In this document: positions 32,539 through 43,863 of the stretch, in pieces
Layout: every line of letters begins with the position of its first letter
How positions within the stretch are numbered: the stretch's first letter is position 1
Source: Fragilariopsis cylindrus CCMP1102
Taxonomy: Eukaryota; Bacillariophyta; Bacillariophyceae; Bacillariales; Bacillariaceae
Reading direction: 5' to 3'
Length of the DNA: 64,000 nucleotides
Assembly: GCA_900095095.1 (NCBI GenBank)
Contig: FMBT01000459.1
Span: 1 to 64,000, forward strand
Program-made: the position numbers and the translations under genes
Notes under the pieces: model-generated
Told to the model about the DNA's origin: nothing
The model's input: only the letters and a program-made list of their open reading frames with translations
Database searches by the model: none

Positions 32539-34456
32539 ATGATGATGTACAATACTACAACAACTCGAATACTACTATTAATATCGTTCCTCGTCATTGC
32601 AAATGTCGTGGCCGCAGCGGCAGCGGTAGCAACTACGACTGCGAGTACGACTACGACTACGACTACACCGGCAGTTGTTTCGTCGTTCCAATCCGATGAT
32701 TCGGACTCTTCCAAATCACAACATTATCAAGATCAAGAAAACCAAGAACAAGAAAATCGTAATTTACAAGGTAGTATCCAAGAGAAATGGGTAATATCGG
32801 ATCCACCCACATGGAATTATAATGAGTTAGATTTTTTTTTAGAATTTCAAGTTAGTAATTATATTATACCAGGACAAGCTCATGTTGGTACGTACTAGTA
32901 TATGATACTTGTAGTAAATATATATATAATACTGCATAATTTTGTCATGTTTTCTGTATTGTACTGTATTGTACTGTATTTCATAGAGATTCGAATCGAA
33001 TCGATACGATTCTGATGCATACTAAGATTTTTTTCTTCTCTATTCAACTCAACTTACATTTTCCATTTACATATCTTGTACTACTCCACTCTACTCTACT
33101 ATACCACACACACACACACACACACACACACTATCGGCCGCCCGCACACACACACACACACGCATCGCATACCATCGCATCGCATACCATCGCATACCAT
33201 ACCATCGCATACCATATCACATACCATACCATACCATACCATCAATTATTATTATTAAATATTATATTATAATGATAGAAATTTATTCGTATGAGACATG
33301 TAAAGATGATGGTCCATCTGGTTTACCTGGATCCGGTACAATCCAAACCATTGGTTTTATACCATTCCAACAAGAAGATGTGGATTATTCGGATTGGAAT
33401 AATGATGAAGAAAGTGTCTTATATACCGATTCAAATTTTAAGGTCAATGAGAAAACAATTAGTATTCCGATATCCATTGATTCCACCACCATTGGTACCA
33501 ATTCCGATGTCTATACAACATATGAAGATGATTCCGATCAACAAAACACACAAGGAACAATGAAATTTTGTGTCCGGTATTCATTACGTACATTAAATCC
33601 AGATGATCCTGTGGAAATGAATTTTCGGGAAGTATTAGTTACATTAGATATAAAATTGAGTCCCAATTCATTCACATTGGATGGTGCTGCTGTTGTTGTA
33701 CAAAAAGCAGAAGCAAATATCTTCAATTTGCCGGATTTTTATGATGGTGTTATATTTGAATTAATTGGATATATCTGTAATCCAATCACGGGGGATGACA
33801 TTAGTACTGGTGATACTAATATTGCTATTCAACAAGGTGAATTAATTGATATCTGTGTCAAACCCGCTACGAATGATCGAAATGATGGTATTTTGATGTA
33901 TAATATCAAAGAATTTACATGGATCCGAAATGATGTTTCTTCTACTGGTACTTCAACACCAACAAGAACACAAATTGCGATTAAAAATGGTCGATCCTCG
34001 TCGAATGGTTTATCAAATTATCTACCAGAAAATTGTCCCTATTCTAATTATTGTACATTTAATACATTTTTAAGTAGTTCCTTTTATTTGGATGGACCAG
34101 GGATTGTAGGTGGTAGTGGTACTGCCTCCATGACCTATGAAGGTACCGGATCCAATTCGAATGCTAATAATGGTAATGGACGACGACGTAGTAGACGTAC
34201 AACAATGGATGTTGCTTTTAATATGGATATAGATAATTCAAAAAGATCTTTACAAGATAAAAATAATGATAATGAAAATGATAATGCTTTATTTAATCTG
34301 AACATTAATATTGCTGCTGCTGCTGCTGCTACTGATGATGATAATGGACAAAAAGCTGCTGCTGCTGCTGCTTCGATAATGTCACTGTCAACTACTACTA
34401 CTACCGCAATTATTATTATTGCTGCTACTGCTGCTGCATTTATTAGTGCCATGTAA
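32539..34456 (+). CDS. Secreted/anchored protein, unknown function, two exons
   Basis: Exons 32539-32887 and 33279-34456 (391-bp intron, phase 1, GTACGT donor, AATGATAG acceptor) give about 508 residues. A signal peptide (about 1-26) precedes an Ala/Thr-rich low-complexity stretch and an acidic Gln-rich stretch. The central ~300 residues have normal composition with paired cysteines (YETCKDDG, MKFCVRYSLRTLNPDDP, YICNPITGDD, CVKPATN, ENCPYSNYCTFNTF), suggesting an extracellular beta-rich domain. The tail has Ala runs and a hydrophobic end (AIIIIAATAAAFISAM), possibly a GPI signal or membrane anchor. The intron is unusually long here because of microsatellites. Not recognised as a known family. 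Confidence 0.8.
33103..33240 (+). repeat. Microsatellite block inside an intron
   Basis: CA runs (about 33103-33131 and 33144-33161) followed by CATACCATCG/CATACCATAC-type repeats up to about 33240, all within the intron of the gene at 32539-34456. Confidence 0.9.
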
Positions 34457-35303
34457 TGTAATGCAATGCAATGCATTTTCAATGATGATGTTCGTTCGAT
34501 GTTAATAATAATATATAAATAATAATGATAAGAAAATGAGAGAGAAGAAAATAATGATTTCTAAAATAAATAATGGAATAAAAAAAAGGGTCGCCGTACT
34601 GGTAGCTTGCTTGCATTCAGCATAACGACACTCTAATAATAATACTGATAATAATCAAGCACGGAAATTCTTTTTTACGTCTGAAAATCAGGGAAAAAAC
34701 TTCAGTCGTGGTTTTTGTTTTTCTGTTTTTAATCGTTGCGTACCTCTCGTCGACCAAACGCGCGCATTTTTCAGACTGATTGGAATCAGTCCTCACTCTA
34801 TCTACTTCAAGTACTAAAAGCTAGCTGTAGTACTTTTATACGTATTGTTCTGTAGCTGTGCCATAAAGCAAAATAATAGACGAATCAAGTTGTTCAGGAT
34901 ACGTTTTTTTTGGTTACTCGGTATTTATTGTATGATATTAAAGTTTTATCTTACAATAATTTTGTACATTATATTTGTGAAATATATATTGGACTGACTC
35001 GAAAATTAAGTAGCCCTATGTCAGCCTCCTAGGCTACACTAACCTACAGTACTGTCATGCGGCAGGTTTGATAAAGCATATTTTTCTATTTTTAGATATG
35101 AAATTATGTATGTGAAATTATCTCATACCGTATATATTCGTCGTAAAAAGTAGACAGTATGTATATATATTGTCTAATTTTAGCGACGGATATATACAGG
35201 ATGAGATAATGGACTTACATTCGTGGTGTTGTTGTTGTTGTTGTTTTTACAAAATCCAAGACAACACGGAACAATTGATTGAACCAATTGAGAAACTACT
35301 CAT
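34457..35303. other. Convergent spacer
   Basis: AT-rich DNA between two 3' ends, with a GTT run at about 35227-35243. No gene or repeat family recognised. Confidence 0.5.
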
Positions 35304-36947
35304 TCAAAACTCATACCGCCTACTCGTCAATTGATTACTATTCATCCTTATAATATTTTTTCGAATAGTATCAATTGGTTGTTCTTGTTGCCGTTGTTGT
35401 CTATTGTAATATCGTGACATTTTTGATGCTGATGATGATGATAATGATGCTGATGATAATGATGATGATACCGGTGGTCTTGTTCTATGAACAGGTGTTG
35501 TCGCTGTATTAGCAGTTACTTCAGTACATGATGAGGATGATTCGGATCGTGCTGATGTTAAATAAGTATAATTTTTATTATTATTATATACTGCATCTAC
35601 ATCTTTTGCCATCACAAAGGATGGTCTTAAAAATGTGGTACCATAACTTGAATTATCATTGTGTGAACCATCACCATCTCCTGATGCTGATGCTGAACCA
35701 CTTCCTGAGCCTGAGTAGTTGGAATAGTTGGAATTATTAGTACTTTGATATGATCCATCATGTGTACCAAACGATCTGAATTCACGACTTTTACCAAAGG
35801 ATGGTAGTTCTCTGTTCAAATGATCAGGATCATGATCATCATCATCATCATGTGCTTGTGCTTGTGCAGCTGCTGCACTAGTAGAGAACTCTTCCGAGTA
35901 ACGTAAAGAATTATCATCTCGTCTATTCACAGAAGAACTATTATTACTGCTGCTGCTACTTCTACTACTTTCGGAAGTAATGCTTCTCGTACCGTATGTA
36001 CTAGCAGAACAACTACGATTATCCAATCGTATTTCTTCAAAATCTTCATCTTCGTCTTCTTCTTCATCATCGTGGGCGCCATAATCAAAAGTTTCTTCAC
36101 CACATGTGAGTGTATCGTCGTCATCATATGTCTCTTCTGTTTCTTCATCGTCGTCGTCGTCATACTCTTCTTCATACGTCATCTCCTCCTCCTCATCGTC
36201 AGCAAGTGAAAGTCCTCTTAAATCACTTCCATCAAATGTATCGTATGTATTATCATCATCATCATCATCATCATCCTCATCATCAGTAAAATCATTATAG
36301 TTGTTATTACTATTATCATCACTGAATTCTATAACTTTTCGAGTAGTCACTTTCTTTGTGGTTGTACTATTATCAGCTCCTGCTCCAGCTCCAACTCTAT
36401 CACCACCAGCAGCAGCAGTAGCAGTAGCAGTGGTCCTCCTTGTTTTGGTAGAACCCCAACCACGATGCTGGTTCGGTGAAGAAAAAGCATGCTGATTACT
36501 AAAGTCTACTTTTTGTAAGTCGTTGTCAACAGTAGCAGCATCGTTTCCACCATCTTCTTTTTTGTTCTTCCTTGCAATTATTCCATCGTCGTCATTGTCG
36601 TCATCATTATCGTAATCGTTAACGTTATTATCACCATCCATGCCACCGCCACGACATGAAAAACACAATGACGACGACGACGACGATTTGGTGGTGAAAT
36701 CATCATATAGTGACGAAAGTTTTTCAGCGTAACACCAAGGCGATGATAATGACGGTTGTGATTGTGATTGTGATTGTGATAGCGAATCCATAATAGTATC
36801 TTCAGTTATGTTTATTGTATGCTTCTGTCGTAGTTGTCGTTGCCGTGGCTGTTGTTGCTGCTTTTGTTGTTGCTGCTGCTGCTTCCTTCTTTTTTGAATT
36901 GTTTTTGCTGTTATTAATGCTAATGTAGTTAATACAAGTATCGGCAT
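35304..36947 (-). CDS. Acidic low-complexity protein with N-terminal hydrophobic helix
   Basis: A 547-residue ORF starting at ATG 36947. Residues 1-15 are hydrophobic (MPILVLTTLALITAK), followed by a basic Gln-rich stretch, so it may be membrane-anchored with a type III-like topology. The middle is Asp/Glu-rich (ladders of GAT/GAA codons at 36050-36300) and the C-terminal third is Ser-rich. Non-repetitive islands such as SNQHAFSSPNQHRGWGSTK, LPSFGKSREFRSFGTHDG and IDTIRKNIIRMNSNQLTSRR argue that it is a real protein, not just a microsatellite ORF. No domain recognised. Confidence 0.6.
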   Translation of the reverse strand: MPILVLTTLALITAKTIQKRRKQQQQQQKQQQQPRQRQLRQKHTINITEDTIMDSLSQSQSQSQPSLSSPWCYAEKLSSLYDDFTTKSSSSSSLCFSCRGGGMDGDNNVNDYDNDDDNDDDGIIARKNKKEDGGNDAATVDNDLQKVDFSNQHAFSSPNQHRGWGSTKTRRTTATATAAAGGDRVGAGAGADNSTTTKKVTTRKVIEFSDDNSNNNYNDFTDDEDDDDDDDDNTYDTFDGSDLRGLSLADDEEEEMTYEEEYDDDDDEETEETYDDDDTLTCGEETFDYGAHDDEEEDEDEDFEEIRLDNRSCSASTYGTRSITSESSRSSSSSNNSSSVNRRDDNSLRYSEEFSTSAAAAQAQAHDDDDDHDPDHLNRELPSFGKSREFRSFGTHDGSYQSTNNSNYSNYSGSGSGSASASGDGDGSHNDNSSYGTTFLRPSFVMAKDVDAVYNNNKNYTYLTSARSESSSSCTEVTANTATTPVHRTRPPVSSSLSSASLSSSSASKMSRYYNRQQRQQEQPIDTIRKNIIRMNSNQLTSRRYEF

Positions 36948-37647
36948 ACTCTTCTTTTATTGTTGTTGAGCTGAATGGTGATACAAAAAAATGAGGTACT
37001 GTAGAGTGTCGTTCTAACGGTATGATGCATGCTCTGCCGTACTAGTACTTCATTAATTTTGATTTGGTTTTCTTGTACTGTGTATTGTATTGTAAATTCG
37101 GAGACGGGGGGAAAATCCTATCTATTTTATTTTATTTACAGAAATATACGATTCAGATTCAACCCCGCGACTAAAGAATCGACAAAAAAACGTGTTGATT
37201 TCGTCGAATCACACTTTGATTTACACGTCTCACACAACAGGCCAATAACATTCATTCAATTCAACTTCAATGAGCAGGTATTCCGTACGTACGTACGTAC
37301 GTCGTCCGGTTTCTTTGAAGCATTTAAAAAAAAATTACAATTTTCACTCACTACAAGCAAAGATCAAAATCGAACAGCAATAATACTAGTATATGATAGA
37401 AAGTAAAATATCGTTGTCTTTCGTTTATTTACAGTGTATATGCATGTGGTTGGTATTTAAAATGTTATCTTTTGGTATGAGATGATACTATAGTATGATT
37501 GCTGCATGGCGGTATACTTGTGTTGTTGGTTATTTTCTATTGTTGTACCTTTTATTTGAATTGTATTATATTATTTATACAATCCCTCATCATATTTCAT
37601 CACAGCTAATCTATATTTACTTTGTTGTACTAGTACTAATATTATTA
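36948..37647. other. Spacer
   Basis: About 700 bp with an ACGT tetranucleotide run (about 37285-37302). A 125-codon plus-strand frame at 37029-37406 looks accidental. No gene supported. Confidence 0.5.
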
Positions 37648-38497
37648 CTATGATTTTACCTTCATCCCTTCACAAGCAAATGGAAATCCTTTTATAAATA
37701 ATGGATGTGAATAGCAATAAACATAGTCGTCCTCATCGTCATCGTTTTTAGTGGCGTTACTACTGTCATCAGTAGGATTGTCTGCTGCTACGGCACCTAC
37801 TACTGCTGTTGTTTTTTTTGATCTTCCAATTCTTGTTGTGGTAAACCCCCTATTAATATACGAACGAAAGATGAGAATTATACGAAGAAAGGATGTGAGT
37901 GTAAGGGACAGGAGAGTAAAGAAATACGTACCGAATAATAAAGCGCAGGAAATAGAGAGAGAGCACATATGGGAAAACACAACACAACACAACAATACGC
38001 AACAATACGTACCACATATCAATATTTGCTTGAAATATATCAAAATTGCGCCCGTCGTCGTTATTAATGTCATCATTATTACTATTGTTCTTATTCTTAG
38101 TATTAGCACATTTAAAGAAATGTGGTAAAATATCCTTCGTAAACTTTTCTTTATTTTGTATAATGAATGATTTGCCACAGCTATCACTAATGTCACTATC
38201 ACTGTTAATACTACTTGACATATTCCATTGTATAGCAGCATGAGTAGAAGTTGGATATATATACTTTTTTTCATAGTCACATCTTTCTAAAAGTAAATAT
38301 AATTTCCATGGAAATGATTTCATTACAATATTATTTTCCGACGATTGAAGCTGTTGCTGCTGCTGCTGATGCTGCTGCTGATGATGCTGTTGTGCATCTT
38401 GCTCCTGAACGGATTTGCAAGTTGTTGTTGATGATGGTGATGATGGATTGCTCGACATTGTTGTTACAATCTTTGGTAGTGTGGTAGAAGTGCTCAT
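37648..38497 (-). CDS. Divergent heat-shock-factor-type DNA-binding protein
   Basis: Exons 38497-38013 and 37849-37648 (163-bp intron, phase 2, GTACGT donor, TTAATAG acceptor) give about 228 residues. After a Ser/Thr- and Gln-rich start, the HSF fold is recognisable in order: FPWKLYLLLERC, AIQWNMS, GKSFIIQNKEKFTKDILPHFFK, FDIFQANIDMWGFTTTRI, and YSHPLFIKGFPF. The intron interrupts the recognition-helix region, as in other diatom HSFs. Helix and wing are separated by Asn/Asp-rich insertions, and the usual SFQRQLNLYGF motif is strongly altered, so specific DNA binding may be changed. There is no visible coiled-coil oligomerisation region; the protein ends soon after the domain. Diatoms carry large HSF families; this looks like a short, divergent member. 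The stop could instead be an unspliced donor (AAG then GTAAAA). Confidence 0.75.
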
Positions 38498-38844
38498 TGC
38501 TTGTTGTTGGTATCTACAGTAAAATGTTGAGAAGAATACGGTTTTGCAACTATTATTTGTACGTAAAAAGAATGATAAGAAAAATTGGATACGTACTGTA
38601 TGTAGTAGAATGGTGATGTTTATATTTTTGTAACGTTGAAGGATGTCGATGAAGATAAGATGGTAAGGTGAAGTTCTTTTCTGTGAGAGAGAAAGACAGA
38701 TATTTTATGTGTGTACGATGCGTTGTGATTTGTTAATTTGTTATGCGTGAACGTCAAGAAGAACATGAAAAAGAATGACAGGGCTTCTTCATTCTTCTTT
38801 TGGGGGTGAATGAAATTCTCTATTCACTATATTTCACAACCATA
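38498..38844. other. Promoter side of HSF-like gene
   Basis: Upstream region of the HSF-like gene, AT-rich; TACAGTA at 38515 and TACTGTA near 38596. No gene. Confidence 0.5.
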
Positions 38845-39057
38845 CTTCCTCCGTATACCCCTAACTTCCAAGTGCGCTATTGTTTGAAAATTTAGCGCTT
38901 GTAAAAGGACACTTAAACCTTAAAATCTATGCAATCGACAGGAAATTAAACAAATAAAATGAGATTTTGAAAGTTTTCGAATCACTCTCCCGCATTAATA
39001 CACACGCTAAATTTTCAATACATAGCGCAATAAAAAGTTAAGGGTACACGGAGGAAG
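38845..39057. mobile_element. Stowaway-like MITE with TA target duplication
   Basis: 213-bp element flanked by TA on both sides. Terminal inverted repeats of about 55 bp start CTTCCTCCGTATACCC on the left and, read inverted, CTTCCTCCGTGTACCC on the right; GAAAATTTAGCG lies inside both arms. CTTCCTCCGT closely resembles the CTCCCTCCGT ends of plant Stowaway (Tc1/mariner) MITEs. No coding capacity. Confidence 0.85.
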
Positions 39058-39423
39058 TAATCAAAGTAGTGAAACATTGTGAGCTTCTGAGTCACGAAAG
39101 ACGCATGATCGATGAACATCAACAACGGTTCTTCTTTTTGTGTGTGTGTGTTCTTCACCCATCATAGTTTTTCGATGATGACACATAGTTTATAGAACAT
39201 CAAAGTTGTAGGAATCAAAAAGTATTGATATCTTTATCCGAAACAAACCAATGCATCTACAAGCATCACTATCATCTCTTTCCAAAACAACCAGTCGTGA
39301 TGATATGTATGGAAAATTATGACTGAGGACGATATATTATATAGTAAATGGAATCTATATCTCTATATTGTTTAGATTATAATATGTTCTTACTATATTT
39401 TGGAATTAAAGTACTAAGTACTA
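39058..39423. other. Spacer
   Basis: AT-rich region downstream of the large acidic ORF (-). No gene recognised. Confidence 0.5.
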
Positions 39424-42400
39424 TTAATCTATAAAAGCAACAGAATCATTTTCCAATGTAGTTGGAAAATACACCATCGTCATTATACGGGATTGCTGTA
39501 AACCAATACTTGTAGTATTCGATCTAGTATCCAATTCATTTATTTCACGACGTGTATAGTACAATGACGATGACAACGAATCATCGCTGTCAGCATTTTT
39601 ATCATTGTCATCACTGATACTGCTGCTGCTGATTTTGCTGTTGTTCGTATTGCTGTTTATTTTACTATCCAATGCTTGTTGTTGTTCCATCTCTTGGATT
39701 TGCAATGACGACGGTGGTCGTTCCGTCATATACCATTTCGATGATTTGTTTTTGGTACTAGTAATAAATAATGAAGATGATTTACTACTACTACTAACAG
39801 TAACAGATGCAGTCGCCACAGCAGATACGACGTCATCACTACCTAATTTGCTACTATTGACTAATGCGTTTGTTGTTGTCAACACCCCATCAGGAGTTAC
39901 TTTGGTCGAAATTGATTTATCGCTGTTCAAAGACCACGGCGAGAATAGTATCGTTGAAATGGAACCACAACAAAGATAATCTGATAATTGCTTTGCAGAC
40001 TCAGAGGAGGAGGAATATCCGATTTCATTGATATCTTCTTCAAATGTTGTATTATAAGTAACAATCTGAATCATTCCTGGTAATGATGATGATGAATCGT
40101 TATCACAATCATCATTAGTATCATGATTATTACAACCTTCTCCTAAAATTGTTTCTATACAAATATTTCCGTTGTCTTCATATTCGTCTTCGTCGTGGAC
40201 TTCTTTTTCCTCCAAATTCGTATCGTTTTCGCCGTCGCTGTCTTCATCTTCGTCGGATAGAAGCAAATCCGACGATGTTGATATAGCTTCTGCGATGGCA
40301 TCCCTTTCAGTCTTTTCGTAATCGTCGTGGTGTGAGACGACGTTACTATCAGGGAGTGTTTGTTTAACAAGCCAGCTCCAAATAGAATGATTGCTATTGA
40401 TAATAGTAGTGACAGTATCATTATCGCCTTCTGCTTCGATGACGACGTTTTCTTTCTCTGTTTTCAAAGTAGCAGTATTTTCGTTTTCGTTGTTGTCATC
40501 GTCATCATCGTCGTCATTAGCTGTCATAAATGAACGCAAACTTTGATGGTCATCGGCATTGTCAATTGTTGTTATTATCTTATTATGGGGACCACCAAAA
40601 GAATCCAATTCAGGCTTGAGAGAATACGTCAAAACGAGAGGAGGGCAGCAGATCGCACTATTATCCCCGTCGTCATCTTCTCCGTCTGCCCCAGCAGTTA
40701 CAAACGATTCATCGTCATGATCATCATCAGCATTAGCATTAGCATTAGCATTAGCATCAGCATCAGTAGGACTTACTTCCTTTCCGATGAATATCGGATT
40801 CGCAGCAGTAGAAAATACAATTGTCTGATGTTCTCTTTGTGCTTGTTCTGGTGTTTCTGTACCACTACTACTACTACTACTACTGCTGCTGCTAATACAA
40901 TCGATAACAGTAGAGTTTGCGCTATTATCGTTATCATTATCCGATGATTCCACCACCGAAGATAAACTATCATGAATCCTAGCTGCTGCTGCTGCTGCTG
41001 CTGCTTCTACTGATACTAATATTTGCCCTAGTACTTTATTAACCACTAATCGATCTTCTTGTACTAAGTCTTGCTGTTGCTGTTGTTGCTGCCGTAAAAG
41101 TGATATTGAATCAGTTGTAGCTGATAGTACAGCAGTGGTGACTTTAGTAGTAGCAACATGAACACTACCATCTGTTGACTTTTTCTCATCTTTTGTTGCT
41201 TGTTGCTGTAGTTGCTGTTGAGATTCTATTTCATTTTGTAAAGTAGTAGATTCATGATGAGAACAACTCGACATTGTATCAGTATCAATATCGCTATTAC
41301 ATGTGGTGATTTCCGTTGCCGTCGCCGTCGTGACCACTGGTGGTGGTGGTGGTTGTGGTGCTGTTCTTGTCGTTGCTTCTTCTAATTTTTCTGGTACAGT
41401 ATCCTCTAATAAAGCAGGTGATTCTATTACTGCTGCTGTTGCAACTTCTCCTACTGCAAATGATGGCGGATCCTCTCTTCTTCCATCAATACAAGCGTCA
41501 TTATCATTGTGGATTAGATTGTTGACTTCATCATTCACAATAGAAAAAATGTCTTCTCCTTCATCTGCACGTAATAAAGAATTATGTTCATCTTCTATCT
41601 CACCTCGTAAAGAATCATCATCATCAGCATCGTCAACGAAGATGATTTTATTATCTCGACTATTATTACTACTACAATCATCGTGAACGTCGTCGTCGTA
41701 ATCTTCAAATACTATCTCTATCTCTTCTTCATCTTCATCTTCATTTTCATTTTCATCTTCATCTTCTAATAATACTTTTTCATTACTACTACTACCACCA
41801 CTACTAACAGAGATAATACCATTATTATTATCATTGTGTTTGTTATCCTCGTCTATGTCAGAATCAGCATCAACATCAGTATTCATATCAATATCAATAT
41901 CAACACCAACATCAATAGCATCTCCTATAGTTTGTTCTGTCCATGATGATACATCGTTTTTGATTTCATTCCCATTAATTTCATTCTCATTCTCATTGAT
42001 TTTATTCTCATTGATTCTATTGTCATTGATTCCATTGTCATCGGCGTTGTTGGAGATAAAGGCATTGATAACGATCATTGTAATTATATCATCAACAGCT
42101 GCTGCTACTGCTACTGCTACTGCTACTGATGTTGATGTTGATGTTGATGCTGCAACAATTAGGTCATCACTAGCATCGTTATCATTATCAATGTCATCAT
42201 CATCGTCTTCGACAACAGACTTTCTTTCAGCCACCTGCTGCTGCTCAGTATGTTTTTCTTCTTCCAACTCATCAGTCTTATTATGATCATTCTCATCCTC
42301 GAAGTTGAAGTCGACATCAGCGGCGGTGGTGGCGGTTGTAGTGGTAGTCGATGCTACTACTAGTGGTGGTGTTTTTGTATTATCAATATCATCCTCATCT

Positions 42401-43863
42401 TCTACTATGGTTTCTTCTACTGTCCATTTTGAAGACAATAATGATACTATGTCGTCGTCGTCTTTAATATCATCATTATCTTTAATATCATCATTGGTAT
42501 TGGTATTGGTATTGGTATTGGTACTGGTGTCGATGACAATAGTATCAATGGTTGGTGCTGCTGCTGCAGCTGCAATAGCGGCTGTTGCTGTTGCTGCTCC
42601 TACTACGATTAGGTTAGCACTATCATCTTCTTTATTTTTATTGTTTTTACTGCTGCTGCTGTATTCTTCTAACTCATCATCATTCCCATGATTATCACCA
42701 TCATCATCGTCATCGTCGTCGTCATCTTCGACAACAGACTGTACAACCACCTGCTTCTCAGTATGTTTTTCATCTAACTTATACTTATCATGATCAGCAT
42801 CAGCATCAGCATCGGCATCAGCAACATCAACAATCTTTGTATAATTATCATCCATTGCCGCCATTGCTGCCAAGACTGCCGCCATTGACGATGACGACGA
42901 CAACGATGATGACGAGACCGACGACGATAGCGAATCGTCGTCAATCATATTAGAAGTATCGACGTTTTCCTCCTCCATCAATTTTGTTGTTGTCTTTTCC
43001 TCCTGATGATCATCATCATCATCATCCTCATCCTCATCCTCATCCTCATCCTCATCCTCAACATCGTCCATCACTACCACCGTTACCGTTGCCGAATCAG
43101 AGACCAAGACTGAGATTGAAGACGAAGACGAATCATCAATAGCCTCGTCCTCCAATAATATCGTCTCAGTTTCAGTGTTATCCTCTAGTTCAGTCTCCTT
43201 CTGCTCCTGATCATATTGTTGTTGTTGTTGCTGGTTGTGGTGTTGTTGTTGAAGTACTTGATGCCGGAATGCTAAATACTCCTGCTGCTGTTGTCGAAGT
43301 TGTTGTTTCTGTTGTTGTTTTGCTAATAAACGATCTCTCCATATTTTTCCTTTTTTTGTTGACATTTTATTTGCTGTTGGGATTGCGTGTGCTGTAGATG
43401 TTGCTGCAGTTGATGCAGTTGATGCAGTTACATTTGCATTTGCATTTGCATTTGCGTTTGCATTTGCATTTGCTTTTGCTTTTGCTTTTGCATTTGCATG
43501 TTCTAATAATGGTATCAATAATGGTATCGATGGTTCTATTAAATTAATAATATTGTCATTGCCATTGTCATTGTCATTGTCATTGTCATTGTCATTGTTA
43601 TTGTGATTTTTTGCCGACCCATCTATTATTACTACTTCGACCTCCTCTCTCATTTCTGAGGATAACATTTCTGTTAATAATATTGGATTATTGAAGCTGC
43701 TACCTTCTACTGCTGCTTCCATGTTTTCATGTTTTTGATACTGAGTGTGAGTAGTAATTTTTTGTATTATTGGTGATGGTGGTGTTGTTGTTAACGCCGT
43801 AATATTCTTATCTGCTGCTACTCCTGCATTATTCGACGACGACGACAATGAGGGTGACGACAT
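39424..43863 (-). CDS. Very large acidic low-complexity protein
   Basis: A 1,479-residue uninterrupted frame from ATG 43863. Almost all of it is Asp/Glu/Asn/Ser-rich, with period-two peptide ladders (alternating Asp-Asn, Ala-Asn, Asp-Ala, Glu-Asp, Asn-Thr) encoded by hexanucleotide repeats, and poly-Ala and poly-Gln runs. Normal-composition islands: NMEAAVEGSSFNNPILLTEM near the N-terminus, KKGKIWRDRLLAKQQQ (about residues 165-180), a cluster around FDDAD/IVNDEVNNLIHNDNDACI, IWSWLVKQTLPDSN, and LSDYLCCGSISTILFSPWS with KWYMTERPPSSLQIQEMEQQ near the C-terminus. The islands and the intact frame over 4.4 kb support a real protein, probably largely disordered. No domain recognised; function unknown. 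Confidence 0.65.
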   Translation of the reverse strand: MSSPSLSSSSNNAGVAADKNITALTTTPPSPIIQKITTHTQYQKHENMEAAVEGSSFNNPILLTEMLSSEMREEVEVVIIDGSAKNHNNNDNDNDNDNDNGNDNIINLIEPSIPLLIPLLEHANAKAKAKANANANANANANANVTASTASTAATSTAHAIPTANKMSTKKGKIWRDRLLAKQQQKQQLRQQQQEYLAFRHQVLQQQHHNQQQQQQYDQEQKETELEDNTETETILLEDEAIDDSSSSSISVLVSDSATVTVVVMDDVEDEDEDEDEDEDDDDDDHQEEKTTTKLMEEENVDTSNMIDDDSLSSSVSSSSLSSSSSMAAVLAAMAAMDDNYTKIVDVADADADADADHDKYKLDEKHTEKQVVVQSVVEDDDDDDDDDGDNHGNDDELEEYSSSSKNNKNKEDDSANLIVVGAATATAAIAAAAAAPTIDTIVIDTSTNTNTNTNTNDDIKDNDDIKDDDDIVSLLSSKWTVEETIVEDEDDIDNTKTPPLVVASTTTTTATTAADVDFNFEDENDHNKTDELEEEKHTEQQQVAERKSVVEDDDDDIDNDNDASDDLIVAASTSTSTSVAVAVAVAAAVDDIITMIVINAFISNNADDNGINDNRINENKINENENEINGNEIKNDVSSWTEQTIGDAIDVGVDIDIDMNTDVDADSDIDEDNKHNDNNNGIISVSSGGSSSNEKVLLEDEDENENEDEDEEEIEIVFEDYDDDVHDDCSSNNSRDNKIIFVDDADDDDSLRGEIEDEHNSLLRADEGEDIFSIVNDEVNNLIHNDNDACIDGRREDPPSFAVGEVATAAVIESPALLEDTVPEKLEEATTRTAPQPPPPPVVTTATATEITTCNSDIDTDTMSSCSHHESTTLQNEIESQQQLQQQATKDEKKSTDGSVHVATTKVTTAVLSATTDSISLLRQQQQQQQDLVQEDRLVVNKVLGQILVSVEAAAAAAAARIHDSLSSVVESSDNDNDNSANSTVIDCISSSSSSSSSSGTETPEQAQREHQTIVFSTAANPIFIGKEVSPTDADANANANANADDDHDDESFVTAGADGEDDDGDNSAICCPPLVLTYSLKPELDSFGGPHNKIITTIDNADDHQSLRSFMTANDDDDDDDNNENENTATLKTEKENVVIEAEGDNDTVTTIINSNHSIWSWLVKQTLPDSNVVSHHDDYEKTERDAIAEAISTSSDLLLSDEDEDSDGENDTNLEEKEVHDEDEYEDNGNICIETILGEGCNNHDTNDDCDNDSSSSLPGMIQIVTYNTTFEEDINEIGYSSSSESAKQLSDYLCCGSISTILFSPWSLNSDKSISTKVTPDGVLTTTNALVNSSKLGSDDVVSAVATASVTVSSSSKSSSLFITSTKNKSSKWYMTERPPSSLQIQEMEQQQALDSKINSNTNNSKISSSSISDDNDKNADSDDSLSSSLYYTRREINELDTRSNTTSIGLQQSRIMTMVYFPTTLENDSVAFID

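Noticed and set aside
37029-37406. 125-codon plus-strand frame
   Set aside because: No ATG context, domain or splice evidence; likely chance in AT-rich DNA.
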